In this document: positions 8,408 to 16,185 of the stretch, in pieces
Layout: the number at the start of each line of letters is the position of its first letter
How positions within the stretch are numbered: position 1 is the first letter of the stretch
From: Draconibacterium sp.
GTDB lineage: Bacteria; Bacteroidota; Bacteroidia; Bacteroidales; Prolixibacteraceae
Direction: 5' to 3'
DNA length: 32,917 bases
NCBI GenBank assembly: GCA_021648495.1
Contig: JAKIST010000004.1
Span: forward strand, 1-32,917
Notes under the pieces: generated by a model
Told to the model about the DNA's origin: nothing
Database searches by the model: none
The model's input: the letters and a program-made list of their open reading frames with translations, nothing else
Program-made: the position numbers and the translations under genes

Positions 8408-9517
8408 TCAATCTGTAATTACTTCGAGGTTATCTTTTAATGAATAGGCTTTTTCAACAGCTACCAGTTGGTTTTCCTCTACACCCGAAATAATTTCCAC
8501 ATAATCATTGTGCATAATTCCGGTTTCAATGTGGTGTTTTGTTGTTTTCCCATTTTCGATGGTGAAAACAAAATATTGTCCTTCTTCTTCAACGAGAGCA
8601 GAACGTGGCAACAACAGTGCTTCTTTGTGGACCGGTGTGGGGAAGGTTATTTTTACACGCATTCCGGGGCGGAATTTAAGTGAAGGATTATTTAATTTCA
8701 GTCGAATTATGAGACTTTGGTTTGCGGTAACATTTGCGGTAAATGTTTCGATGGGCAGGTTTAAATCGGGGTGAATGTAGTTGGTAAACTGAACTTTTAG
8801 CATTTTTGCTTTTCGTGCAGTTTCGAGATATTGAACGGGCAGTTCGCCTTGTACATCCAATATTCTTAAATCGCCAATATGAACGATGTGTTCTCCCTTT
8901 GCCACCACATCGCCGGTGTGCATCCTTACATCGAGCACAACCCCGGTAACCGGATAATAAAGCGGGATACTTTTTTCCTGTTCATCTAATAAAGGTTTTA
9001 ACTCGTCCGAAATATTTTCGGCGGCTTGCAAAAGGGCTTCACGACGGGCCGGAACAATAATTCCGGCGAGTTGGCCCTTTTCAACTTTATCGCCTTTAAG
9101 CAGCGCAAAATCCGTTAATCGTCCTTCAAATTGCGACGAAAGCCAGGCTTCCTGACGCAATGCCAGTTCTCCAAATATGGAAATTGTATCGGTAATATCT
9201 CCCCGGAAAACCTTCGCAGTTTTAATATGTACTTTTATTTTAGCTTTTACCGATTGGGTTTTTGGAGTTGGTTGACAAGCAAATAAAACAATTCCAGCTA
9301 TAAAAACCGGAAGTATTTTTCGAAATAGCCTTTGTAAGAAAACGCCAAATACTTCGTTACTCTCGTTTCTGAAACAGTCATTTACAAGAAGTAAACTCCT
9401 TGGTTTCAAAAACTTCGAAAGTCCCCGACAATTCGGGGCAGGCTTTGTTTTTGACGCTTTCTTATCAAAGCTGTGAAAATAGGTAGTTTTCTTGCTGGCA
9501 TTAAATGGATGATTCAT
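8408..9517 (-). CDS. Periplasmic membrane-fusion (adaptor) protein with repeat-disrupted N-terminus
   Basis: HlyD/AcrA-family adaptor linking the RND pump to the outer-membrane channel. Recognisable are the split lipoyl/barrel-sandwich part (SSQFEGRLTDFALLKGDKV and YYPVTGVVLDVRMHTGDVV), a very short alpha-hairpin between them, a beta-barrel segment and a C-terminal membrane-proximal domain. A lipoprotein signal sequence (RLFRKILPVFIAGIVLFAC, lipobox Cys81 of the long reading) is buried inside the frame. The first 60 or so codons from the ATG at 9517 come from palindromic repeat copy B. No ATG, GTG or TTG lies just before the signal sequence, so the native start seems to have been displaced. 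The long product may still be made, but its lipoprotein signal would not be N-terminal. It sits 11 bp after the TolC stop and 127 bp before the pump. Confidence 0.8.
   Translation of the reverse strand: MNHPFNASKKTTYFHSFDKKASKTKPAPNCRGLSKFLKPRSLLLVNDCFRNESNEVFGVFLQRLFRKILPVFIAGIVLFACQPTPKTQSVKAKIKVHIKTAKVFRGDITDTISIFGELALRQEAWLSSQFEGRLTDFALLKGDKVEKGQLAGIIVPARREALLQAAENISDELKPLLDEQEKSIPLYYPVTGVVLDVRMHTGDVVAKGEHIVHIGDLRILDVQGELPVQYLETARKAKMLKVQFTNYIHPDLNLPIETFTANVTANQSLIIRLKLNNPSLKFRPGMRVKITFPTPVHKEALLLPRSALVEEEGQYFVFTIENGKTTKHHIETGIMHNDYVEIISGVEENQLVAVEKAYSLKDNLEVITD
9327..9472. repeat. Dispersed palindromic repeat, copy B (inside the adaptor gene)
   Basis: About 146 bp with long imperfect outer arms (9327-9350 against 9450-9472), an inner stem (9366-9375 pairing 9/10 with 9403-9412) and a core at 9372-9401 that matches copy A's core on the opposite strand with a single inserted base. 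A separate CCCCGA/TTCGGGG hairpin is at about 9423-9438. It is read through by the long reading of the adaptor gene, and its translation (LLLVNDCF) resembles the shadow reading of copy A (FTLVNDCF). Confidence 0.75.
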
Positions 9518-9528
9518 AATGCGGATTT

Positions 9529-10815
9529 TTATTTAATATTTTTAATTTTTTCAGTTTGGTTGGTGAGCAAATAAAAGGCTGCTATTGATTTTAGATAGCG
9601 GTTGCGCACCGTGTTTATTTGCATTTTTGTTTCGGTGAGTGTTTGTTGGGCAATTAAAAAATCGAGGTTGGTCGATAATCCTGCTTTATAATTTATTTCG
9701 GCAACCTGGGCAGTTTTTTCATCGTTTGCAATTTTTTCCTGTTGAAAATCGAGGATTCTTTTGTATTGCTGAATTTGTTTCACAATCTGCCCGTAACGAA
9801 TCGAAAGTTCGCGTTCAACATTTTGTTTTTTAGTTTGAATTGCTTCCGAAGTAATATCAATTTCCTGAAGGCGGTAATCATTTTTTTTCCACTGGTAAAT
9901 TGGGATGGTAGCACCCAGTCCGAGCATCACAAAACTCCCATCTCCAGTAGGGTCACCATCAAAAGTGTAGCCGCTAAACGCCTGAACGTGTGGTAAAAGC
10001 GAGGCTTTCACTTCTCTTTTTCTTAAAAGTTCAGTTTCATATTCTTTCTGAATAGTTATTAGTTGCGGATAATTTTGCAAATAAACCTCCTCGCCATCAA
10101 AAGGATTTGCAGGTGGTGTTTCAAAACCATTGATTTTAGTTAGGTCGAACCCTGAATCAGAATCGAAACCCATTAAACGGGCCATGGCATATTTTGCCTC
10201 GCTGCCCTCAACTTCTTTTTGCAGCACTGCTTCTTTTACCTTATTTACAGTTGACTGGGTTTGCAGAATATCGAGTTGGTTAATGGTTCCAGCTTTCCAT
10301 AAAACACTTAAAATATCGAGGTGCCGATATAAATATTCAAGCCTGGAATTCAGGATTTGAAGTTCAAAATCGTTTTGTTGTACATCGAGATAAAGACCAG
10401 TAATTACTCCGGTTATTTCCAATTGGTTTTGTTGTTTGATGGCTTCCTGCCGTTCGATTTGTTTTTGTTTGATGGCACTTGTTTTGTACCAGAATTTTCC
10501 CAAATCCCAATCGGCAATTGCTTGTAAATAATGCTGCCCAAAAGTGTAAGGCGAAAGAAACAAGCCCGAAAACCCCAGTGCCCCCGAAATTTGGGGATAG
10601 TAGCTGGCTTGCTCTTGATTCACCTGCATTTGAATTGTTTTAGAAAGAAGGCTGTCGGTTTGCAGTTGATAACTATTTTTTATGGCAAGGTCGATACAAT
10701 CAGTTAAACTGTAACTTTTGGTTTGTACGGTTTGTGCCTTCAAAATATTTACCGGCCCGAAAAACAGTAAAAATATCAAAACAAAACCTGAAATTATTAA
10801 GTGTGATTTTTTCAT
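9529..10815 (-). CDS. TolC-family outer-membrane efflux channel
   Basis: 428-residue outer-membrane efflux protein. A signal peptide covers residues 1-27 (ends LKAQT). Two related halves follow, each with the long coiled-coil helices and short beta segments of the TolC fold: the first begins LTDCIDLAIKNSYQLQTDSL, and the second contains ATIPIYQWKKNDYRLQEIDI, the usual start of the repeat-2 helix region. Length is typical. As first gene of the TolC-adaptor-pump operon on the - strand it supplies the exit duct. Upstream, 105 bp separate it from palindromic repeat pair C, so a promoter is likely in 10816-10920, though I see no clean consensus there. Confidence 0.9.
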   Translation of the reverse strand: MKKSHLIISGFVLIFLLFFGPVNILKAQTVQTKSYSLTDCIDLAIKNSYQLQTDSLLSKTIQMQVNQEQASYYPQISGALGFSGLFLSPYTFGQHYLQAIADWDLGKFWYKTSAIKQKQIERQEAIKQQNQLEITGVITGLYLDVQQNDFELQILNSRLEYLYRHLDILSVLWKAGTINQLDILQTQSTVNKVKEAVLQKEVEGSEAKYAMARLMGFDSDSGFDLTKINGFETPPANPFDGEEVYLQNYPQLITIQKEYETELLRKREVKASLLPHVQAFSGYTFDGDPTGDGSFVMLGLGATIPIYQWKKNDYRLQEIDITSEAIQTKKQNVERELSIRYGQIVKQIQQYKRILDFQQEKIANDEKTAQVAEINYKAGLSTNLDFLIAQQTLTETKMQINTVRNRYLKSIAAFYLLTNQTEKIKNIK

Positions 10816-10920
10816 TCAATTAACAGTTTTATGGCATTGGATAGGTCTTTCTAATTCAAAATAATAGATAAATCCTGAAGAAATTCTGAATCTTATTATT
10901 TTTTCTGTTTATCCGGGTTA

Positions 10921-11048
10921 ATACCACAAATCGAAATAGTAGCTTTCATTCCCACGAAAGTGGGAATCTCTATCAATTTCCTAGCTCTGTTTTATGAGAT
11001 TCCGTATAAAATTTTGCAAATTTTTACGGAATGACGCTCTTGTGGTAT
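10921..11048. repeat. Pair of inverted REP-like hairpins
   Basis: About 128 bp flanked by a 9-bp inverted repeat (ATACCACAA at 10921-10929, TTGTGGTAT at 11040-11048). Inside are two hairpins in opposite orientation: ATTCCCACGAAAGTGGGAAT at 10948-10967, and an 8-bp stem ATTCCGTA/TACGGAAT at 10999-11032. Both share the frame TCATTCC...GGAATCTC when read on opposite strands. That is the organisation of bacterial interspersed mosaic elements built from inverted REP units. It lies between the LamG-like gene stop and the tolC promoter region and may serve as terminator or mRNA stabiliser. Confidence 0.7.
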
Positions 11049-11109
11049 AGTTCGGATATGCAAATATTGTTTATTACAAATTAATCTTAACAGTGTTTCA
11101 ACAGAGCGT

Positions 11110-11856
11110 TTACAAAATGTTAATTTTGAAATCATCGAAAAAGGTTACCGCGTCGGCTTTCGACCAGAGTCCGATTTTTCCTTTTTTAGTGAATGTGGAA
11201 TCTTTTACTTTAAACAACTCTTTGCCATTCAGGTAAACAGTAAATATTTCGTCTTTTACAATAAGGCTCAGCGTGTTCCATCCACTGCCCAATTTATCAA
11301 CATCTACCCCATAAGTTCTTCCTAAGCCAACCAAGGGCAAATCGGAACGTTTTCCGTTTTCCACTTTGTACAAAACAACATTATCTTCAAGTGGATTGGC
11401 ACGTACCACGTAGTAATTATTTTTATCGATAAACCTCCACATGAAGCCGCCACCCTGATCGTGTTTTCCGGCAACTCCTTTTAAACGCACCGAAAGTTTC
11501 ATGTTTTTTGCATTAATAATGTTGTTTACGACAATATTAAAATGATTGTCTGGGTTTTTGCTGTACAATTGCGCCAGTACTTTGTTGCCTTGGTCGTTTG
11601 TAATTTTCCAGTCGGTTCCGCCAGAGCCTGAATAATATTGCGACCAATCTTCCGGCAACTTATTAACAGCATATTTTTCAAAATCAAAAATATTATTAGA
11701 AACAGAGTTTTCCGAATCTGCCATTTGAAGGAATTCAGTCTTGTTTATATTTTCATTAACTTGTTGGTTCGAAACAACTTTTCCGTCAGGTGATGATGCT
11801 TTGGCACTGGCAAGCGAAAAAATAATTGCCATTGCGGGAATGATAATTTTTTTCAT
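11110..11856 (-). CDS. Exported LamG/DUF1080-like concanavalin-fold protein
   Basis: 248-residue exported protein. A signal peptide covers about residues 1-20 (ends AKASS). After a polar linker, residues 55-248 form a beta-rich domain with GGGFMWRFIDKNNYYVVRAN, DNVVLYKVENGKR and GLWSKADAVTFFDDFKI. This pattern is typical of the LamG / 3-keto-disaccharide hydrolase (DUF1080) fold, but no glycosidase catalytic residues can be assigned, so a binding role is as likely as an enzymatic one. It is a paralogue of the lipoprotein at 13314-14003, from which it is separated by a TolC-like gene. It starts 11 bp after that gene's stop and is surely co-transcribed with it. Confidence 0.7.
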   Translation of the reverse strand: MKKIIIPAMAIIFSLASAKASSPDGKVVSNQQVNENINKTEFLQMADSENSVSNNIFDFEKYAVNKLPEDWSQYYSGSGGTDWKITNDQGNKVLAQLYSKNPDNHFNIVVNNIINAKNMKLSVRLKGVAGKHDQGGGFMWRFIDKNNYYVVRANPLEDNVVLYKVENGKRSDLPLVGLGRTYGVDVDKLGSGWNTLSLIVKDEIFTVYLNGKELFKVKDSTFTKKGKIGLWSKADAVTFFDDFKINIL

Positions 11857-11867
11857 AATAATTAATT

Positions 11868-13277
11868 TTAATTTTTTAATTCAATATACTCAAAATACGA
11901 CCCGGTAATATAGTCGAAGTCGCGGATCAAATCGAGATAATTATTTTCGAGATTATAGTGTGTTTCTTCAGTACTCAATAGCGAGCGGAACGATTGAATA
12001 AAATTATCAACGCTTTCGTCTCCAGATAAATACAGCTCTTTTTTTGATTGGTAAATGTTGCTCCATGAATTGAGGCTTGTTAAGGTATTTATTAACTGCT
12101 CTTTTTTCTTCGTCAGCCCGTCTTTCAACTTTTCAATATTCGATTTAATTAATTTTTTGCGGTCTTCAATTGTATATTCAATGGCTGAAATATCGGACTG
12201 TGCTTTGGCGATGGTATTTTTAAGCATTTTATTGTCGTAGCGTTTTATATTTAGCCCGGCATTGGCCATCAGAAAATTATTTTGTCGTTCTCCTCCCCGC
12301 ATTTCATAGTAATTATACCTTCCTCCTGTTGTTGCAAAAATATCCCATTTACCTTTCTGTGCAAGTCGTTTTTTTTCCTCTGCATTTTTTTTGATAATCC
12401 CCAGTACTTTAAATTCCGAATCGTTATTAAGTGCTTTGTTGAAAATACTATCCGTAGGCTGTTCAATATAATATTTTCCATAGTAATTATCTTGCTTAAA
12501 ATCAACATTGATAACAAGTAGATTCGACATATTTATATTGTTCACATTCATGTATCGTTGCATACTTAGTTTTTTGGAAAATAAAATAATTTCCCAGCCT
12601 GTTATTTTCGAATTTAAAGTGGCGATTTCCCCTTCAATTTGTCCTCCGTTTTGGATTGGATTGTTGGCAAGCAGGTTTTTTAATTCATCGCGGTAGTGTT
12701 TAAGCATTTCGTGTGTTTTAATACGGGGAACTAAATCGTAATATTGCTCAAGAGCATCGTGTACATTTTCTTTTACGGCATCAACATAGTCGAGGTTTTT
12801 AGTATATAATTCATTCTCTTCAAAGGTTCGTTTTATCAGTCTGCTGAGTTTGCGGGCCGAGGTGAATAATGGGAAACTTATTTCTGTTTCAAAAAAACTT
12901 ACGTTACGAGCATCAACGTTATTTCCCCAATCGGCACTATTCCCAACCGAAGCTTCTATGGATGTGCCATCAAAGAATTCCTTTCTCATGCCCGTTGAAA
13001 AATCACCGGAGTACTGTTTGTCAGAATTCGAATTCACTTTTGAATCCACAATCAATGGATTAAACTGGGTGTATTCATTTTCAAAGAGTTTAAAATTGTA
13101 TTTTGCTGATTCAAGGTTAAAGTAAGCCGATTTTATTCGATCGCTGTTATTAAAAGTTATTTTGATGATGTTTTCGGTTGAAAGCGTTAAGGCTGTATCT
13201 AACTTAAATTGTGCATAACTGTTTATTGCCAATAAGGATAAAATTAAATTTATTATCACAATTTTCTTTCTATTCAT
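11868..13277 (-). CDS. TolC-like outer-membrane protein, divergent
   Basis: 469-residue exported protein with a signal peptide (residues 1-22, ends SYAQ). The body shows the TolC-like order of long amphipathic helices broken by short strands: STENIIKITFNNSDRIKSAY, a beta-hairpin region with SIEASVGNSADWG, helices, and a second copy with GRYNYYEMRGG and ANAGLNIKRYDN. It is clearly more divergent than the channel at 9529-10815. There is no adaptor or pump of its own, and it sits between two LamG-like paralogues downstream of a two-component system. It may pair with the nearby pump or with a different inner-membrane partner; the sequence does not say. Confidence 0.7.
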   Translation of the reverse strand: MNRKKIVIINLILSLLAINSYAQFKLDTALTLSTENIIKITFNNSDRIKSAYFNLESAKYNFKLFENEYTQFNPLIVDSKVNSNSDKQYSGDFSTGMRKEFFDGTSIEASVGNSADWGNNVDARNVSFFETEISFPLFTSARKLSRLIKRTFEENELYTKNLDYVDAVKENVHDALEQYYDLVPRIKTHEMLKHYRDELKNLLANNPIQNGGQIEGEIATLNSKITGWEIILFSKKLSMQRYMNVNNINMSNLLVINVDFKQDNYYGKYYIEQPTDSIFNKALNNDSEFKVLGIIKKNAEEKKRLAQKGKWDIFATTGGRYNYYEMRGGERQNNFLMANAGLNIKRYDNKMLKNTIAKAQSDISAIEYTIEDRKKLIKSNIEKLKDGLTKKKEQLINTLTSLNSWSNIYQSKKELYLSGDESVDNFIQSFRSLLSTEETHYNLENNYLDLIRDFDYITGSYFEYIELKN

Positions 13278-13313
13278 CGTATAAGATATTATATGTTAAC
13301 CTTAAATAAATCT

Positions 13314-14003
13314 CTATTTTACAAGACTTTTTATTTTAAAATCATCAAAAAAGGTAATGGCATCTGCTTTTGTCCAAAGTCCTGCTTTCCCAGTTTTATT
13401 AATGGTTGAATCGGTACTTTGCAAAAATAGTTGCCCATCAAAATAGCATTTGATAGTGCAGCTTGAATGGGAAACTGTAATGTTGTGCCAGACATTGGCT
13501 GTTACGGGCAGGCTGTAACTCTTCAATCGTTTGCGGTTGCCATTAATCACTTTATAGAGCCTAAAATTGTTTTCCAGCGGATTGGCGCGGGCAATGTAAT
13601 AGTTGTCTGCATCCTGGTATCGCCAAACCAGCCCGCCACCCTGGTCTTCCTTTCCAGAGATAGCTTTTATATTTACTGATAAAATCAAGTCTTTAGGTTC
13701 ATCCTGCTTTAATACCAATAAGTTAAATAGATATCCGGAGCCTGAAGAAGATGTCTGTGCAAGCAATTTATTCTCTGAATTTGTTATAAGTTCCCAGTGC
13801 CCGGCGGTATTATTGCCAGTAACAGCCGAAAACCATTCTGTAGGAATATCACTGGTTTTACAGGAGTCGAAAGTTGCCGAATAATCGGCGTTTAACAAAA
13901 GTGAATCAATTACAGGGGAATTGTGCCGTGTATTTTCTGGTTTTTGCACACAGGCAGTTGCAACTAAGCCAAAAAATCCCAAAAGGAAAATGCTGTTTCT
14001 CAT
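13314..14003 (-). CDS. LamG/DUF1080-like lipoprotein
   Basis: 229-residue lipoprotein from the ATG at 14003 (MRNSIFLLGFFGLVATAC, a good lipobox). An in-frame ATG at 14027 would add eight residues before the signal and is less likely. The mature domain is the same fold as the protein at 11110-11856: GGGLVWRYQDADNYYIARAN, ENNFRLYKVINGNRKRL and GLWTKADAITFFDDFKI. It is likely anchored in the outer or inner membrane facing the periplasm. It is the first gene after the histidine kinase (46 bp gap), suggesting that it belongs to the regulated output or to the sensing apparatus. No enzymatic residues can be named. Confidence 0.72.
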   Translation of the reverse strand: MRNSIFLLGFFGLVATACVQKPENTRHNSPVIDSLLLNADYSATFDSCKTSDIPTEWFSAVTGNNTAGHWELITNSENKLLAQTSSSGSGYLFNLLVLKQDEPKDLILSVNIKAISGKEDQGGGLVWRYQDADNYYIARANPLENNFRLYKVINGNRKRLKSYSLPVTANVWHNITVSHSSCTIKCYFDGQLFLQSTDSTINKTGKAGLWTKADAITFFDDFKIKSLVK

Positions 14004-14049
14004 GATGCAAATATAAATTCCCAACATGAAGAAATGATGAAGAAAAATA

Positions 14050-15447
14050 TCAGACAGTTTCTAAGGGGATTTTTACAATGAGAGTGGTTCCCTGGTTTAT
14101 ACCGCTATTTATGGTGATTCTCCCTTTATGTGCCTCGACAATAGTTTTGCAAACTGCCAGCCCCAAACCGTAACCACCCGTTTTACGGGAACGTGATTTA
14201 TCTATCCGGTAAAATCGTTCGAGAACATGCGGGAGATTCTTTTCGGGGATTCCGATCCCGTTATCTTTAATAATAAATTCGGCCCATAAATTATCGTGCT
14301 GCAAACGAATATCAATCCATTCGTTTTGAGGAGTATATTTTACGGCATTGTCGGCGAGGTTAAGCAATAGTTGGTAAATTCTTGTTTTATCTCCTTTTAT
14401 CAAGATGTTTTCGGTAATTGAAACCCGGATCTGTTGATTTTTACTTTCGGCAAGCACCAAAATATCATCATAAAGCGCATGGGTTAATTTCGAAAAATTG
14501 ATAATCGGCAGTTCATCCGGGAAAATTCCCTCTTTGGTCGAAGCCAGCAGTAATAAGTTATTAATCAGGGAAGAAAGCCGTACCAACTCATCTACATCCG
14601 ATTGCATGTGGATGCGGTAATGGTAAGGGATATCTTTTTGTGTTACCAGTTTCTCCCAGTGAGTGCGCAAAATAGTTAGGGGTGTTTTCAGTTCATGCGA
14701 TGCATCGGCAATAAATTGTTGTTGCGAATCGAAAGCTTTTTCGAGCCGTTGGAGCAATAGATTAAAAGTGCCGGCCAGTTGCCCAAGCTCGTCCGATGGG
14801 TTTGGGCTGGTGATTCGGCTTGAAAGGTTTTTTTCATAAATATCGTCAACCTGTTTGCGGATTTGTTCTACCGGGGCAAGCGTCTTTCGTGCCAGGAAAC
14901 GCCCACTAAAAAACAACAGCAATACAATTACAATCCCGAGCGAAAACATCAATACGGCAATATAGTTAAGAATCCTTTTCCCTTCTGTGACCGGAATCAC
15001 CACTTCTACCCAGCCTGAGAATTGTTTGCCCTCGTTTACCGGGAAAACAACTGAAGAAAACCATTGGCTTTCTTCTTCGAAATTATAAAACCAAGGTTCT
15101 GTTTTTGAGCTTTGAGCAACTTTGGAAGTACTTGCCGTGTTTTTCATCACTGAAAATACAGGTGCTGGCCGGTAAAGGGAAGCATCGGGTTTAATCATCC
15201 GAAACCAGTACAAAGGATTGGCATTGAAATCATTTTCGGGCAGGTCGGTAAAAGTTTGTGATTTGTTGTCGAACCTCTCGGAGAGTTTATGTGCATTAGT
15301 TAGCAATTCGTTTCTCGTTTTAGATTGAAATGAAAAAGCTATTGCATGATACAAAATAATACAAAAGCCCGTGAGAAGGGTAAACAAAACTACCGTATAT
15401 ACAATCGACAACTTTCCCCGGATGGTTAATTTCATTTTACTCATCAT
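14050..15447 (-). CDS. Two-component sensor histidine kinase
   Basis: 465-residue membrane kinase. TM1 is at about residues 13-33, a periplasmic sensor domain of about 125 residues follows, TM2 is at about 161-181, then a HAMP segment with DELGQLAGTFN. The dimerisation domain has DASHELKTPL (His251 as phospho-acceptor). The ATPase domain has the N box LLNLADNAVKYT, G1 DNGIGIP and G2 GGYGLGLA. All catalytic blocks are intact. Its start overlaps the response-regulator stop by 11 bp, so the two are translationally coupled. The periplasmic domain matches no ligand-binding family I recognise; the adjoining MprF, efflux and envelope genes suggest that it senses membrane-active stress (inference). 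Confidence 0.93.
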   Translation of the reverse strand: MMSKMKLTIRGKLSIVYTVVLFTLLTGFCIILYHAIAFSFQSKTRNELLTNAHKLSERFDNKSQTFTDLPENDFNANPLYWFRMIKPDASLYRPAPVFSVMKNTASTSKVAQSSKTEPWFYNFEEESQWFSSVVFPVNEGKQFSGWVEVVIPVTEGKRILNYIAVLMFSLGIVIVLLLFFSGRFLARKTLAPVEQIRKQVDDIYEKNLSSRITSPNPSDELGQLAGTFNLLLQRLEKAFDSQQQFIADASHELKTPLTILRTHWEKLVTQKDIPYHYRIHMQSDVDELVRLSSLINNLLLLASTKEGIFPDELPIINFSKLTHALYDDILVLAESKNQQIRVSITENILIKGDKTRIYQLLLNLADNAVKYTPQNEWIDIRLQHDNLWAEFIIKDNGIGIPEKNLPHVLERFYRIDKSRSRKTGGYGLGLAVCKTIVEAHKGRITINSGINQGTTLIVKIPLETV

Positions 15448-16108
15448 TAATCATATAACCAATTCCACGCACTGTTTTAATCAACTTGCAAGTAGCTTTT
15501 GCATCAATTTTTTTTCGGATATTTTTAATATGCACATCTACAAAATTTGACATGCTATCATAATTTTCCTGCCAAACATGCTCTGCAATTGTCATCCGCG
15601 AAAGTGCACGGTTTTTATTATAAGCCATAAATTCCAGTATCTGAAATTCTTTTGTTGTGAGGTTTATCGGTTCTCCATTTCTTGATACTTCGCGCCTACT
15701 GGTATCAACATTCAAATCCTTAATACGGATAGAGCTTGTTTGTGGGTTCATTTCACGGCGTAACAGTACTCGCACCCTTGCTGATAATTCGTCCAATGCA
15801 AAAGGTTTGGTCAGGTAATCATCGGCTCCCGAATCCAAGCCCTTTACTTTATTCACAATATCGCAAAGCGCAGTAAGCATCAGCACGGGAGTTGTAATTC
15901 TATTGCTCCGCAGTTTTTTTAAGATTGAGAACCCGTTCGTCCCGGGCAATAATACATCTAAAATAATCAGGTCGTAAGTTTCAAACAGAGCTTTTTGTAA
16001 GCCCATATTCCCGTCACTGACCCATTTTACCCTATAAAACTCACCCGCGAGCCGCTCAACAATATTTTGAGCAATAACAGGTTCGTCCTCAACAAGTAAG
16101 ATTTTCAT
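15437..16108 (-). CDS. OmpR/PhoB-family response regulator
   Basis: 223-residue DNA-binding response regulator, partner of the overlapping histidine kinase. The receiver domain has the acidic pocket (Glu7-Asp8), phospho-acceptor Asp51 in LIILDVLLPG, and the switch Thr and Lys in VLMLTA and LTKPF. The winged-helix effector domain covers about residues 125-223, with LTTKEFQILEFMAYNKNRAL and the recognition part FVDVHIKNIRKKI ending in VRGIGYMI. It lies 77 bp downstream of the mprF-like gene on the same strand, so it may be co-transcribed with it or have its own promoter in the gap. Confidence 0.94.
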   Translation of the reverse strand: MKILLVEDEPVIAQNIVERLAGEFYRVKWVSDGNMGLQKALFETYDLIILDVLLPGTNGFSILKKLRSNRITTPVLMLTALCDIVNKVKGLDSGADDYLTKPFALDELSARVRVLLRREMNPQTSSIRIKDLNVDTSRREVSRNGEPINLTTKEFQILEFMAYNKNRALSRMTIAEHVWQENYDSMSNFVDVHIKNIRKKIDAKATCKLIKTVRGIGYMINDE

Positions 16109-16185
16109 AAATTACAATTTAAAAATTTGTACCGGGTGATCTATTTCCCAAAATTTATTGCGGAAAGGTAAAAATGCACAATAAA

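Noticed and set aside
13314-14027. Longer start of the LamG-like lipoprotein at 14027
   Set aside because: The extra eight residues precede a complete lipoprotein signal that starts with its own ATG at 14003.
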